This document shows, one piece after another, positions 1 through 9,077 of a DNA stretch of 64,000 bases. This DNA comes from an uncultured Bacteroidales bacterium (GTDB lineage: Bacteria > Bacteroidota > Bacteroidia > Bacteroidales > P3). The DNA is taken from positions 62,001 to 126,000 of the forward strand of contig CAJOHZ010000003.1 of NCBI GenBank assembly GCA_905234695.1, given 5' to 3'. The translations under genes were made by a program, and so were the position numbers. Under the pieces are notes generated by a model, which was given only the letters and a program-made list of their open reading frames with translations, searched no databases and was not told the DNA's origin. How positions within the stretch are numbered: position 1 is the first letter of the stretch; the number at the start of each line of letters is the position of its first letter.

Positions 1-1
1 C

Positions 2-643
2 CGCCGAGTGGAGGTAACCTTTCTCGACGAGGAGACTGGCCACCGCCTGTGGGCCGCGCAGGACACCCTGGCAATGACCGCGGAGGAATATCTGGCCTTC
101 AAAGACCGCAGCCGACACCGACGCATCACCCCCTTCGACACCCCCGCCGAGCTAGCCAGCCGCCTCCCCGAAAAGTGCCCCCCACAAACCAAACCCAAAT
201 CCGCCGGGAAACTAACCGGAAAAGCGCCCGAGGTGGCCGAGGCGGTAGTGACAGAAGAGGAGGAACCCGAGACCGAACTGGACAAGCCGACACCCGTGGT
301 GGTACAGAGCCAGCCGGCTGTCATCATATCGGCACAAGGAACCCCGCGCGACACCGTGACCGACGACGACTCCACCCCTGCCAAACAGCGGAAATACGAC
401 ATCGAACTCTGTATCGTAGGCTCGCACAGGGCCGCCATGAAGGTCATCGACCGCCTGCCCGCCAACCTGCAGCGAAAGACCACACTGGAATACGTACATC
501 ACCGAAAACAGGTACGCGTCGTCCTTACGTTGGCGTCGTCGCGCAGCCATGCCGTCCGCACCCAGGAAATGCTGCTTGAAGACTTCCCCGACAGCTACCT
601 TTTCATCCACCAAGACCCACACAAAGCGACGGAAAAACCCTAG
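2..643 (+). CDS. Uncharacterised protein with SPOR-like C-terminus, 5' partial
   Basis: The frame is open to the left edge of the window, so the gene probably begins upstream; a GTG at 8 would be the first in-window start. Residues about 50-125 are a low-complexity Pro/Glu/Lys linker (EEEEPE, KPTPVV), typical of a tether. The last ~75 residues (from KYDIELCIVGS to FPDSYLFIHQD) have the alternating strand-helix pattern and paired hydrophobic strands of a SPOR-like peptidoglycan-binding fold. That assignment is by pattern only. It sits directly upstream of the porP promoter on the same strand, so a role in the envelope is plausible but not shown. Function unknown. Confidence 0.55.
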   Translation, partial: RRVEVTFLDEETGHRLWAAQDTLAMTAEEYLAFKDRSRHRRITPFDTPAELASRLPEKCPPQTKPKSAGKLTGKAPEVAEAVVTEEEEPETELDKPTPVVVQSQPAVIISAQGTPRDTVTDDDSTPAKQRKYDIELCIVGSHRAAMKVIDRLPANLQRKTTLEYVHHRKQVRVVLTLASSRSHAVRTQEMLLEDFPDSYLFIHQDPHKATEKP

Positions 644-714
644 TCCGGACCCCCCGAAATGAAAAAAAAGAGAAAAAAAATAAAAAAAAAGCGTGCCATG
701 TAAATAATTATTCC

Positions 715-722
715 TATCTTTG
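715..722 (+). promoter_or_regulatory. Bacteroidetes -7 box upstream of porP
   Basis: TATCTTTG matches the TAnnTTTG -7 element of Bacteroidetes sigma-ABfr promoters. No good -33 TTG is seen at the expected distance, as the upstream DNA is an A-tract. Transcription would start near 728-730 and give a leader of about 95 nt before the porP ATG. This argues against the more upstream TTG start at 720. Confidence 0.6.
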
Positions 723-824
723 CAAGTCAAAACTTTGTATGCTTTCCCCCCGGAGAAGCATTCAAAGTATATACATACACAACAGAATATTAGATATTTA
801 GATGATATTGTCATGAACGTGCAC

Positions 825-1847
825 ATGAAAATCAAGGCATGGAAAAAGCTGTCACTTTTGGTGATTGCAATGGGATTTTCATGTGTTGCCACCGCCCAGC
901 AGGAGCCTCAGTTCACAGAATACATGTTCAACCGGATGTCGTACAACCCCGGTTACGCAGGTAGTTCTGGATCCATCTGCGCCACGGCCATGTACCGCAA
1001 CCAGTGGATGGGGCTCACCCTTGACAAGCCCTATGCCGATGCGAAAGAAACTGGCTCCACGCCGACCGACATACTGTTCACCTTCGACATGCCCGTGCAG
1101 TTCCTCCATGGCGGTTGGGGACTCACCTTTGTTTCCGACAAAATCGGTTTCCATGACAACGTGGAGGTCGACTTGGATTATGCCTTCCGTATGTTCTGGG
1201 GCTCGGGCAACCTCTCCGCCGGCGCGGAGGTCAACCTCCTCAATAGCACACTCGATTACACCTACCTGAGAGGCCCCGACGACTTGTCTGGCGACCCTTC
1301 CAACCCCGTCAGTTCCAGTAACGACCCGCTGTTGCAGGGGCAGACTGCCTCGGCCTTCATGTTTGACGTCTCCGTCGGTGCCTACTATCAAGTGCCGGGT
1401 AAATATTACGTGGGATTCTCTGTAAAGAACCTTCTGGGTTCGCACAGCGACGAGATACACTTCTCCAACGCCCGTACCGTCTATGCGATGGGTGGATACG
1501 ACTACACGCCCTCCTCGGCACCCTCCATTCGCATCCGTCCTTCCTTCTTACTCAAGACCGCCAATTTCAGCATCTTCCAAGCCGATGTCTCTTGTTTGGT
1601 GGACTACCGCAACGCCGTGTGGGGAGGTCTCTCCTATCGTGTACAGGACGCCTTCTCGGTGTTGGCAGGCGTACACTGGTGGAAACTGCGTGTGGGCGTG
1701 GCTTACGACTTCACCACCAGCCGACTGGGTACGTTCAAGAGTAACCGAAGCAACGGTTCTCTGGAGCTCTATCTGCGCTTCTGCTTCAAGGTGGTCATCC
1801 CGCGCAAACCTGCCACCTCGTATGGCAATACCATCTACCTGCTGTAA
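825..1847 (+). CDS. porP: PorP/SprF family T9SS outer-membrane protein
   Basis: Family role: an outer-membrane beta-barrel that works with the PorK-PorN ring and motor of the type IX secretion system. The N-terminus is a signal peptide (MKIKAWKKLSLLVIAMGFS, then ATAQ). It is followed by the family hallmark around YMFNRMSYNPGYAG and RNQWMGL, where an incoming OMP begins. The rest is alternating beta strands, ending in a short strand-like tail. Start chosen at ATG 825; ATG 813 is also in frame, and the TTG at 720 lies within the promoter. It is the first gene of the porPKLMN cluster, as in Porphyromonas gingivalis. Length 340 aa, normal for the family. Confidence 0.92.
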   Translation: MKIKAWKKLSLLVIAMGFSCVATAQQEPQFTEYMFNRMSYNPGYAGSSGSICATAMYRNQWMGLTLDKPYADAKETGSTPTDILFTFDMPVQFLHGGWGLTFVSDKIGFHDNVEVDLDYAFRMFWGSGNLSAGAEVNLLNSTLDYTYLRGPDDLSGDPSNPVSSSNDPLLQGQTASAFMFDVSVGAYYQVPGKYYVGFSVKNLLGSHSDEIHFSNARTVYAMGGYDYTPSSAPSIRIRPSFLLKTANFSIFQADVSCLVDYRNAVWGGLSYRVQDAFSVLAGVHWWKLRVGVAYDFTTSRLGTFKSNRSNGSLELYLRFCFKVVIPRKPATSYGNTIYLL

Positions 1848-1967
1848 CCTCTCCAACTGTTAGAAAAACATAAAAAACGAAACTTTTTTAACATTTCTCC
1901 GTATAATAACAGAAAGTCAATCCAGACAAAGCAAACAAACAAAAACGACAATTAATAAATTACGAAT

Positions 1968-3371
1968 ATGAAAAGATTGTTTTTCGTACTTGCAGCATCA
2001 GTAGTCCTGTTCTACAGTTGCTCCATGTCTGCCTCCGACAACGGTGAGTTGGTCGGCGTGCAGGACCGTCCCTATTTCGAGGATATCGACCTCCATGGCA
2101 TGGTCTTCATCAACCAAGGCAATTTCAGCATGGGTGCCGGTGTGCAGAACAACACCTATGGCGTCACCTCGCAGCCCCGTACCATGCAGGTTTCCTCGTT
2201 CTTCATGGATGAGACGGAAATCACCAACAACGAGTACCGCCAGTTTGTGAACTGGGTGTTCGACTCGATTTGCCGCCGCACTCTGGCAATCGCCGGCCGT
2301 GACGAGTTCATCATCACGAAAGACCAATACGGTGAAGATATCGATGCCGACCCGCAGAACGGCAAGCTCGACAAGCAGGCGAAAATCGACTGGCGCGACC
2401 AGGAAGTGCGCGAAGCCCTCGAAGGTCTCTACATGGCCGAGAAGGACCGCTACTTCGGACGCAAGGAAATCAACGCCTCGCTGCTCAACTACGAGTACTA
2501 CTGGATTGACTACGCCGATGCCGCCCGCAAAGGCATCAGCGAGAACGGTACCAGCAGCACCAATATCGTCAACAAGGAAGAGCACCGCGGTACCCTTTAT
2601 ACCGCCCGCCCCCGTGGTTTGAACAATCGTTCCACCTTCGTCCACAAGGAGACGGTCAACGTCTATCCCGACACGCTGTGCTGGGTACACGACTACACCT
2701 ACACCATGAACGAAGATTTCACCAAGAACTACTTCTGCTCGTCGGCCTACGACAACTATCCCGTGGTGGGCGTCAGCTGGCTGCAGGCCAAAGCATTCTG
2801 CATCTGGCGCAGCAAATATCTGAATGACTACCTGGAGCGCATCAGCTACCAGCACATGAACGACTTCCGTCTGCCGACGGAGGCCGAGTGGGAATTTGCC
2901 GCCCGTGGCGGTATCGCTGCTGAGAGCTATCCGTGGGGTGGGCCCTATGTGCGCAACCCGAACGGCTGCTTCCTCGCCAACTACGAGCCTCTGAAGGGCG
3001 CCTATGACGACGACGGCGGTGTCCGTACCCTCATCGTGGGTCACTACGCCCCCAACGACTACGGTCTGTATGACATGGCCGGTAACGTGGCCGAATGGTG
3101 CGCCGACGCTTACAGCGAGTCCACCTACATCATTGCCAACGCCCTCTCCCCCTACTATAACTATAATGCACAGGAGAGCGACCCCTTGGCCATGAAACGC
3201 AAAGTGGTGCGTGGCGGCAGCTGGAAGGACCAGAAATACTTCATCCAGGTCCAGACCCGTTCGTTCGAATTCCAGGACACCTGCAAATCCTACATCGGTT
3301 TCCGTTGTGTGCAGCCTTACATGGGCCGTATCAAGGGCGACAACTTGAAGACCGCCTCGATGGTATACTAA
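1968..3371 (+). CDS. porK: PorK/GldK T9SS ring lipoprotein
   Basis: Outer-membrane lipoprotein that, with PorN, forms the periplasmic ring of the T9SS. The signal peptide ends in a lipobox, LFYSC, with the lipidated Cys at residue 18. The remainder is an FGE-sulfatase (SUMF1-like) fold: GVSWLQAKAFCIWRSKY at ~268-284, FRLPTEAEWEFAARGG at ~300-315, YDMAGNVAEWCADAY at ~368-382 and VVRGGSWKD at ~413-421. An insertion at about 120-260 that is rich in charged residues is typical of GldK. Length is 467 aa. It lies 120 bp after porP and 60 bp before porL in one apparent operon. Confidence 0.95.
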   Translation: MKRLFFVLAASVVLFYSCSMSASDNGELVGVQDRPYFEDIDLHGMVFINQGNFSMGAGVQNNTYGVTSQPRTMQVSSFFMDETEITNNEYRQFVNWVFDSICRRTLAIAGRDEFIITKDQYGEDIDADPQNGKLDKQAKIDWRDQEVREALEGLYMAEKDRYFGRKEINASLLNYEYYWIDYADAARKGISENGTSSTNIVNKEEHRGTLYTARPRGLNNRSTFVHKETVNVYPDTLCWVHDYTYTMNEDFTKNYFCSSAYDNYPVVGVSWLQAKAFCIWRSKYLNDYLERISYQHMNDFRLPTEAEWEFAARGGIAAESYPWGGPYVRNPNGCFLANYEPLKGAYDDDGGVRTLIVGHYAPNDYGLYDMAGNVAEWCADAYSESTYIIANALSPYYNYNAQESDPLAMKRKVVRGGSWKDQKYFIQVQTRSFEFQDTCKSYIGFRCVQPYMGRIKGDNLKTASMVY

Positions 3372-3431
3372 ACAATATTGCAGAAAACAAATACATCAAA
3401 CACACATAAGTAACACTTAAACACATTCACT

Positions 3432-4292
3432 ATGAGCTTCATTGACAATCTTGTCCGCAGTAAGGGATATAAGAACTTCATGTCGAAACTATATGGATGG
3501 GGCGCCGCCGTTGTGATCATCGGTGCTCTGTTCAAGATCAACCACTGGCCCGGTGGTACCATCATGCTGATTATCGGTATGGGTACCGAGACCGTCATCT
3601 TCTTCCTCTCTGCTTTCGAGCCGCCGCACGTTGAGTTTGACTGGACGCTGGTATACCCCCAGCTGGCCGGCATGGAAGACGGAGAAGGTCTGGAGACCCC
3701 GTCTGAGGAAGGCGAAGAGGGCGAAGAACTTCCCGTGAAGGCCCCCATCAGCAACGACCCGCTAACTGCCCGTCTGGACAAGATGCTCGAAGAGGCCAAC
3801 ATCACCCCCGAGCTTATCGAGCGTCTGGGCCGTGGTATGGAGAACCTGGCCGGCTCGGCTGAAGCCATGAACGGCATGGCTACCGCCGCCGCCTCGACCG
3901 ACAAGTTTGTCGCCACCCTGGATGGCGCCGCCGAAGCTGTGGCCAACCTCAAGCAGGCCACCGAGGCTGTCAACACCCTCACCACCATCTATCAGGAGAC
4001 CGCCCAGGCCCTCACCAGTGGCGACGCCTCGTATGCCGACGAGATGAAGAAACTGGCCGGCAGCCTGGCTTCCGTCAACGCCATGTACGAGATGCAGCTG
4101 CAGACTTCCACCAGCCAGCTCGAAGCCACCAAGGAGGTCGAGGAGCGCATCCACAGCATGATGTCGAACTTCGCCGATTCCGCCGAAGGAGTACTCAAAT
4201 ACAAAGAACAGGTCGATGCCCTGTCGCGCAAAGTTGCCGAACTCAACAATGTGTACGGCAACATGCTGGCAGCCATGCAGACCCGCATCTAA
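3432..4292 (+). CDS. porL: PorL/GldL T9SS inner-membrane motor subunit
   Basis: Inner-membrane component of the proton-powered T9SS motor, partner of PorM. Two transmembrane helices lie at about 22-35 and 42-61. The second contains a buried Glu at 53 (GMGTETVIFF), and Glu63 follows at its end. In the GldL family acidic residues in helix 2 are needed for motor function, so these are the likely equivalents (inference by position). After an acidic linker (~80-105, with EEGEEGEEL) the cytoplasmic part is Ala-rich, alpha-helical and coiled-coil-like to the end. Length 286 aa, normal. Confidence 0.95.
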   Translation: MSFIDNLVRSKGYKNFMSKLYGWGAAVVIIGALFKINHWPGGTIMLIIGMGTETVIFFLSAFEPPHVEFDWTLVYPQLAGMEDGEGLETPSEEGEEGEELPVKAPISNDPLTARLDKMLEEANITPELIERLGRGMENLAGSAEAMNGMATAAASTDKFVATLDGAAEAVANLKQATEAVNTLTTIYQETAQALTSGDASYADEMKKLAGSLASVNAMYEMQLQTSTSQLEATKEVEERIHSMMSNFADSAEGVLKYKEQVDALSRKVAELNNVYGNMLAAMQTRI

Positions 4293-4365
4293 ACTTCTTG
4301 CCGGCCGCCCCGGTGGCCGCTATCTCAATCGAACACAACTATTGACTAAAAAAGAAGATTAACAA

Positions 4366-6039
4366 ATGAGTGCTTCAAACTGTCCGGAAACCCCGCGACA
4401 AAAAATGATTCAGATGATGTACCTTGTGTACACCGCCATGTTGGCACTGAATGTGGCAGCCGAGGTCTTGAACGGCTTCGTCACAGTCGGTGACGCCATG
4501 AATAAATCCAATCAGAACATCGAGCTAAAAATCAGCGATACCTACGACATTTTTGACGCCGCCCACAACAACAACCCTGCCAAGACCCAGGAGTGCTGGG
4601 AAAAGGCGCAGCAGATCAAAGCCCTCTCCAACGAAATCCGCCTCTATATCGATACCTTGCAGTTTGACTTCCTCGCCAAAGTACAGCCCAAAACGACTGT
4701 TGTGGACCACAGCACTGGTGAGAAACAGTCTTTTGTTCTGAAAGAAGGTGAAACCACCAACTACGAAAACTGCAAGAAAGCCCTCGAAATCGGTGGTCTC
4801 GCTATCCTTGAGAAACCCGAAGACCAGCATGAAGGCTCCAACTACTTTTATGGCACAGGCGACAACCCCAACGGAAAAGGCCTCGAACTTCAAAAGAAGA
4901 TTATCGAATACAAACGGAAATTGAATGACATTCTAGGTGAAGATTCCACCCAGTTGAAAACCGGCCTCGATGTTGAGTCCGATGGATGGAGCACCAAGCA
5001 GGGTAAATTCGTTCCGTGGGTGCAGTTCAATTTTGACAACACCATTGTCGTCTCCGACTTCGTGATTCTCGCCAAACTGAAGGCCGAAACCATGAATGCC
5101 GAGTTCGATGCCGTGAACCTGCTGTACAAGAAAGTCAAGTCCAACGACTTCTCGTTCGACAAGATTGCCGTCATCTCCCGTCCGAAATCCTCCTACATCA
5201 TGCAGGGCGGCAAGTACGAGTTGGTGGTCAACGTAGGTGCCTACGACTCGAAAGCCCACTTTGAGGCCGATGTCAACGGTGCCCATTTCACCTCCAACGA
5301 CTCGGGTGCCGTGGTCTATACCGCTGCCTGCAATGCCACCGGTCCCAAGACCGTGACCGGCACAGTGTATGTGAAGAACGACAACGGTACCGAGAGCTAT
5401 CCCTTCAAGGAGAGTTATTTCGTGGCCGAACCCATGGCTGTGTTCGAACTCACCGAGATGAACGTGGTCTATTACGGTATCGACAATCCTATCCGTATCT
5501 CTGTCCCTGGTGCCGCCGCACATGATGTGGTCGTCACATTGGCCGACCCCAACGACGCCACCATTATCCCCGACAAGGAGAAAGGTGCCGGTAACTACAT
5601 CATCCAGCCGAAAGTCAAGGTGAAAAAAGAAGGTATCAGGGTCAACGCCTCCATCAAAGATGGCAAGGGCACCCGCCAGATGGGTTCCACCACGTTCCGC
5701 GTCCGTACCATCCCCGACCCCAAGGTTTACATCGGCAAATACGAAAGCGGCCAATCCATCCCCCTCAACGAGTTCAAGAATGCGAAATCCATTTCTGTAC
5801 GTCAAGGTCCTGACTTCGCTTTCAAGATGAAGAATCCTCAAGTCACCAAACAGAGTATCACCATCACCAAGATACAAGGTGCTGATGAGCTGGAAAGCAA
5901 AAACAACAACTGGGGTCCGGATGTCCAGAGCTATGTGCAGAAGGCAAAACCCGGCTGCAAGATGACCATCGATGTCACCGTCACCATGGCCGACGGCAGC
6001 AAACGAATCATCCCCGCATCATTCCGTATCATCCGATAA
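4366..6039 (+). CDS. porM: PorM/GldM T9SS motor periplasmic shaft
   Basis: The single N-terminal transmembrane helix (about residues 15-34, MIQMMYLVYTAMLALNV) packs with PorL. The long periplasmic part forms a dimeric shaft that carries energy to the PorK-PorN ring. The conserved N-terminal start CPETPRQKMIQMMYLVYTAM is diagnostic. The middle is helical (to ~180), and the C-terminal half contains successive beta-sandwich domains, ending in a family-typical ADGSKRIIPASFRI strand. Length 557 aa, close to known GldM/PorM. It lies between porL (73 bp gap) and porN (65 bp gap). Confidence 0.95.
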   Translation: MSASNCPETPRQKMIQMMYLVYTAMLALNVAAEVLNGFVTVGDAMNKSNQNIELKISDTYDIFDAAHNNNPAKTQECWEKAQQIKALSNEIRLYIDTLQFDFLAKVQPKTTVVDHSTGEKQSFVLKEGETTNYENCKKALEIGGLAILEKPEDQHEGSNYFYGTGDNPNGKGLELQKKIIEYKRKLNDILGEDSTQLKTGLDVESDGWSTKQGKFVPWVQFNFDNTIVVSDFVILAKLKAETMNAEFDAVNLLYKKVKSNDFSFDKIAVISRPKSSYIMQGGKYELVVNVGAYDSKAHFEADVNGAHFTSNDSGAVVYTAACNATGPKTVTGTVYVKNDNGTESYPFKESYFVAEPMAVFELTEMNVVYYGIDNPIRISVPGAAAHDVVVTLADPNDATIIPDKEKGAGNYIIQPKVKVKKEGIRVNASIKDGKGTRQMGSTTFRVRTIPDPKVYIGKYESGQSIPLNEFKNAKSISVRQGPDFAFKMKNPQVTKQSITITKIQGADELESKNNNWGPDVQSYVQKAKPGCKMTIDVTVTMADGSKRIIPASFRIIR

Positions 6040-6104
6040 CTTCACATACGCAGAGAGTAAGTAAGCGCACAAAACCCTCAGAGTATAAACCAACATTATA
6101 AAAG

Positions 6105-7031
6105 ATGAAAAAAGTATTGTTCGGCATCAGCCTCCTGTTCCTCGCCTTTGGCGCGACGAGTGTGAACGCACAAGTCATAGGCAACAACCAAAATAATGCC
6201 GGGAGCTTCGAAGAGTTCTATGATAACAACAACAGCAACTTCTACCAGAAGACCATCACCTCCACCAAAAGGGCCCAGCCCTATCCTCACCTGCGTGAGA
6301 GCGATGTCATCTGGGAGACCTGCATCTGGCGCACCATCGACTTCCGTGAGAAGTTCAACCAGTTCTTCTATTTCCCGAAGGGCGACCAGTGCGACCTCGG
6401 CAACCAGGGCCGTGTGAATCTGGCTTACCTCGTCTACAAGACCGCCGGTGCCGGTGAGTACGAAGTTTTTGAGGACGACGAGCTCAAAGTTCCGTTGGAT
6501 TGGGCCGATGTGGACCGCAAGTTGAACAAAGCCGACTCCACCACGACGGAACCCGAGTACGATGAGTACGGTGATATGATTTCCGAAGGTCACGATACTG
6601 TGATTTTCACCAATTTCAACTCCGATGATTACTATAAAATCTACCTGAAAGAGTACTGGTATATCGACAAGCAGGACACCCGTATGAAGGCCCGCATCAT
6701 CGGTCTCTGCCTTGTGGATGAAAACTGCAAAACCGATAAGGACGGTGAAATTGACTGCAATCCCCAGGAGCGCTTCTGGATTCCGATGAACAACATGGCC
6801 GTGCGCAACGTGATGGCTCGCTACAATGCCTATGACATGTACAACAACAGCGCCGACCGCAGCTATGACGAGATTTTTGTCACTCGCTTTTTCGACAGCT
6901 TTATCACCCGCGAGACCAACGTATACAACCGCGAAATCCATGACTATGTGACCGGTGAGGATGCCATCCTTGAGTCGCAGAACATTGAAGAGAGAATTTT
7001 CGACATCGAATCCGATATGTGGGAATACTAA
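6105..7031 (+). CDS. porN: PorN/GldN T9SS ring protein
   Basis: Periplasmic partner of PorK in the T9SS ring. It has a cleavable signal peptide (MKKVLFGISLLFLAFGA, then NAQ). The mature protein carries the family signatures WRTIDFREKFNQFFYFPK, NLAYLVYK, EVFEDDELKVPLDW and, at the C-terminus, FITRETNVYNREIHDY and ESQNIEERIFDIESDMWEY. Length 308 aa. A second family member follows 71 bp downstream, with a terminator-like hairpin in the gap. Confidence 0.95.
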   Translation: MKKVLFGISLLFLAFGATSVNAQVIGNNQNNAGSFEEFYDNNNSNFYQKTITSTKRAQPYPHLRESDVIWETCIWRTIDFREKFNQFFYFPKGDQCDLGNQGRVNLAYLVYKTAGAGEYEVFEDDELKVPLDWADVDRKLNKADSTTTEPEYDEYGDMISEGHDTVIFTNFNSDDYYKIYLKEYWYIDKQDTRMKARIIGLCLVDENCKTDKDGEIDCNPQERFWIPMNNMAVRNVMARYNAYDMYNNSADRSYDEIFVTRFFDSFITRETNVYNREIHDYVTGEDAILESQNIEERIFDIESDMWEY

Positions 7032-7055
7032 ACAGAATAGAGTTTTACTAAATAG

Positions 7056-7097
7056 AAAGAGTTAAGGGTGAGCGTGCTTATTCTTAACTCTTTTCTT
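7056..7097 (+). terminator. Terminator-like hairpin between porN and the second porN
   Basis: An 11-bp perfect stem, AAAGAGTTAAG (7056-7066) with CTTAACTCTTT (7083-7093), has a 16-nt loop and is followed by TCTT. It ends only about 6-9 nt before the next ATG. It could therefore either reduce read-through out of the porPKLMN transcript or occlude initiation of the next gene. Confidence 0.6.
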
Positions 7098-7102
7098 ATT
7101 CA

Positions 7103-7969
7103 ATGCGACGCTTCGGAAAGATACTCCTGCTGTTTATCCCTCTTGCCACCTTCAGCGAAGGGTGGGCGCAGTATGTCACCCCACAGCCCTCGGACTACTA
7201 CGAGCGCACCATGACGTGGGAACAGAAGCCTCAGGAATTTGAGTATGTCCGCGAGATAGACGTATACTGGGAAAAACTGCTGTGGTGTACCATCGACCTG
7301 CGGGAAAAGGAGAACCAATATTTCTATTTCCCTATCGCAAAAGAGGGCATCCGAGGCCGCAAGAATCTGGCTTATGTGCTGTGGGACGCCATCGTGTCCA
7401 ACGAAATTGAAATCTACGAAGACGACGAATTGAAGATACCACTGGACAACGATGTGGTGGTGGCTCGCGCCACACGGAGCGACACCATCGAGGTGGCAGT
7501 ATACGACGACTATGGCGAGGCGGAGTATTCCACCGTGACAGTACCCAAGGAGTTTCTCTCGGACGACATCTACCAGTATTCCTTCAAGCAGGCGGTATAT
7601 CTGGACCGTGCACAAAGCGGTATGCAGATGCGTAAACTGGGTCTGGCACCGCTAGAGGAACGATACAAAGAAATTGACGGTGAGATGGAGTTTCTGGGGA
7701 CAGTGCCGTTGTTCTGGGTACCGATGAACGCCTTGCCCGTGCGGGTGCTCTTTGCCAAGAAGGAGGCCTATTGCCGCGAAAATCTTGTACACTTGCCGAC
7801 ATGGGAATACGCCTTCAACTCGAATATGTTCACCTGGTTCATCACCCGCGAGGACAACGTGTACAACCGTGCCATCCACGACTACCTCTCGGGTGAGGAT
7901 GCGCTGCTGGAGTCGCAACGCATCGAAGAGGAAATCATGAATATTTCATTAGACATGTGGGAGTACTGA
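7103..7969 (+). CDS. Second PorN/GldN-family protein
   Basis: A tandem paralogue of porN. It has a signal peptide (MRRFGKILLLFIPLATFSEG, WAQ) and the same blocks in the same order: WCTIDLREKENQYFYFP, KNLAYVLWDAI, EIYEDDELKIPLDND, FWVPMNALPVRVLFAKKEAY, FITREDNVYNRAIHDY and ESQRIEEEIMNISLDMWEY. The last ~45 residues are almost identical to those of PorN. The middle diverges more, and the N-terminal linker is shorter (288 against 308 aa). It may be an alternative or auxiliary ring subunit; nothing here shows whether it assembles. It is the last gene of the por cluster and converges on rluD 13 bp away. Confidence 0.9.
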   Translation: MRRFGKILLLFIPLATFSEGWAQYVTPQPSDYYERTMTWEQKPQEFEYVREIDVYWEKLLWCTIDLREKENQYFYFPIAKEGIRGRKNLAYVLWDAIVSNEIEIYEDDELKIPLDNDVVVARATRSDTIEVAVYDDYGEAEYSTVTVPKEFLSDDIYQYSFKQAVYLDRAQSGMQMRKLGLAPLEERYKEIDGEMEFLGTVPLFWVPMNALPVRVLFAKKEAYCRENLVHLPTWEYAFNSNMFTWFITREDNVYNRAIHDYLSGEDALLESQRIEEEIMNISLDMWEY

Positions 7970-7982
7970 CCCTGCGGGGCCG

Positions 7983-9068
7983 CTACGCCTGCATACTACC
8001 TGCCGCATAGGTGCGCCATTTGGCCAACACCAAAGCCATATCATCGGGCATCGAGCTTTCAAAGTGCATCTGCCGTCCCGTGGCAGGATGGACGAAACCC
8101 AACACCTGCGCATGCAACGCCTGGCGGGGCATGAGGCGGAAACAGTTCTCAACGAACTGACGATACTTGGAGAAAGTAGTCCCCTTCAGTATCTTGTCGC
8201 CCCCATAGGCTGCATCGTTGAAGAGGGGATGACCGATATGCTGCATGTGGGCTCGGATTTGATGGGTGCGACCCGTTTCCAGCACACACTCCACCAGCGT
8301 CACATAGCCGAACCGCTCCACCACCCGCCAGTGGGTGACCGCATGTTTTCCGCGTTCCGCGTCGGGGGTGACATGCATGATACGACGGTCGGCCGGAGAA
8401 CGCTCCAGATTGCCGACCACGGTGCCATTGTCCTGGTCAAAGCCGCCCCATACCAAAGCCTGGTATTTCCGTTCTATCGTATGGTCAAAAAACTGCTTGG
8501 CGAGGCATACCTGCGCCTCCTCGTTCTTGGCAATCAACAGCAATCCAGATGTATCTTTGTCGATGCGGTGGACAAGGTAGGGCTCTATCGGCTGCCCGTC
8601 GACGCCAACCTTTCCCTGAAAATAGAATTTGAGTCCATTGAGGAGCGTGCCGGTAAAATTACCATAACCGGGGTGTACCACCAGCCCCGCCTGCTTGTCG
8701 ACCACCAGCACGTCGTTGTCCTCGTAAGCGATGGTGAAGGGTACCTCCTCGGGCAGGACTTCGAAGTTATGCGGAGGCTCCGGCAAGAGGACACTGATAA
8801 CATCTTCGGGTTTGACCTTGTAGTTGGACTTGGCAGGCTTCTCATTCACTAGAATGCAACCTGCCTTGGCGGCCGTCTGTATCTTGTTGCGGGAGATGCC
8901 CTCCAGTCGCATCTGTAGGTATTTGTCCAAACGGAGCGACGCCTGTCCTTTGTCGACGGTAATGCGGTGATGTTCGTACAATCCGCCCTCGTCCTGTTCT
9001 TCCTCTGTGGCGACCCCCTCGTCGGGAAGCATGGGCACTGTCTCGTCGATATTGATTCTTTGTTCCAT
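7983..9068 (-). CDS. rluD: RluD-family 23S rRNA pseudouridine synthase
   Basis: Converts uridines to pseudouridine in 23S rRNA helix 69 (family role for RluD; the exact site is inferred). An acidic N-terminal extension (1-35) precedes an S4 RNA-binding domain at ~40-95 (ASLRLDKYLQMRLEGISRNK). The catalytic domain follows, with the signature LVHRIDKDTSGLLLIAKN at ~165-182; Asp170 in HRID is the expected catalytic residue. The later motif GRTHQIRAHMQHIGHPLFND is also present. Length 361 aa. It is the last gene of a minus-strand run miaB, PASTA protein, T9SS cargo, rluD; PASTA and rluD genes are often neighbours in Bacteroidota. Confidence 0.92.
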   Translation of the reverse strand: MEQRINIDETVPMLPDEGVATEEEQDEGGLYEHHRITVDKGQASLRLDKYLQMRLEGISRNKIQTAAKAGCILVNEKPAKSNYKVKPEDVISVLLPEPPHNFEVLPEEVPFTIAYEDNDVLVVDKQAGLVVHPGYGNFTGTLLNGLKFYFQGKVGVDGQPIEPYLVHRIDKDTSGLLLIAKNEEAQVCLAKQFFDHTIERKYQALVWGGFDQDNGTVVGNLERSPADRRIMHVTPDAERGKHAVTHWRVVERFGYVTLVECVLETGRTHQIRAHMQHIGHPLFNDAAYGGDKILKGTTFSKYRQFVENCFRLMPRQALHAQVLGFVHPATGRQMHFESSMPDDMALVLAKWRTYAAGSMQA

Positions 9069-9077
9069 CTTGTCTTG

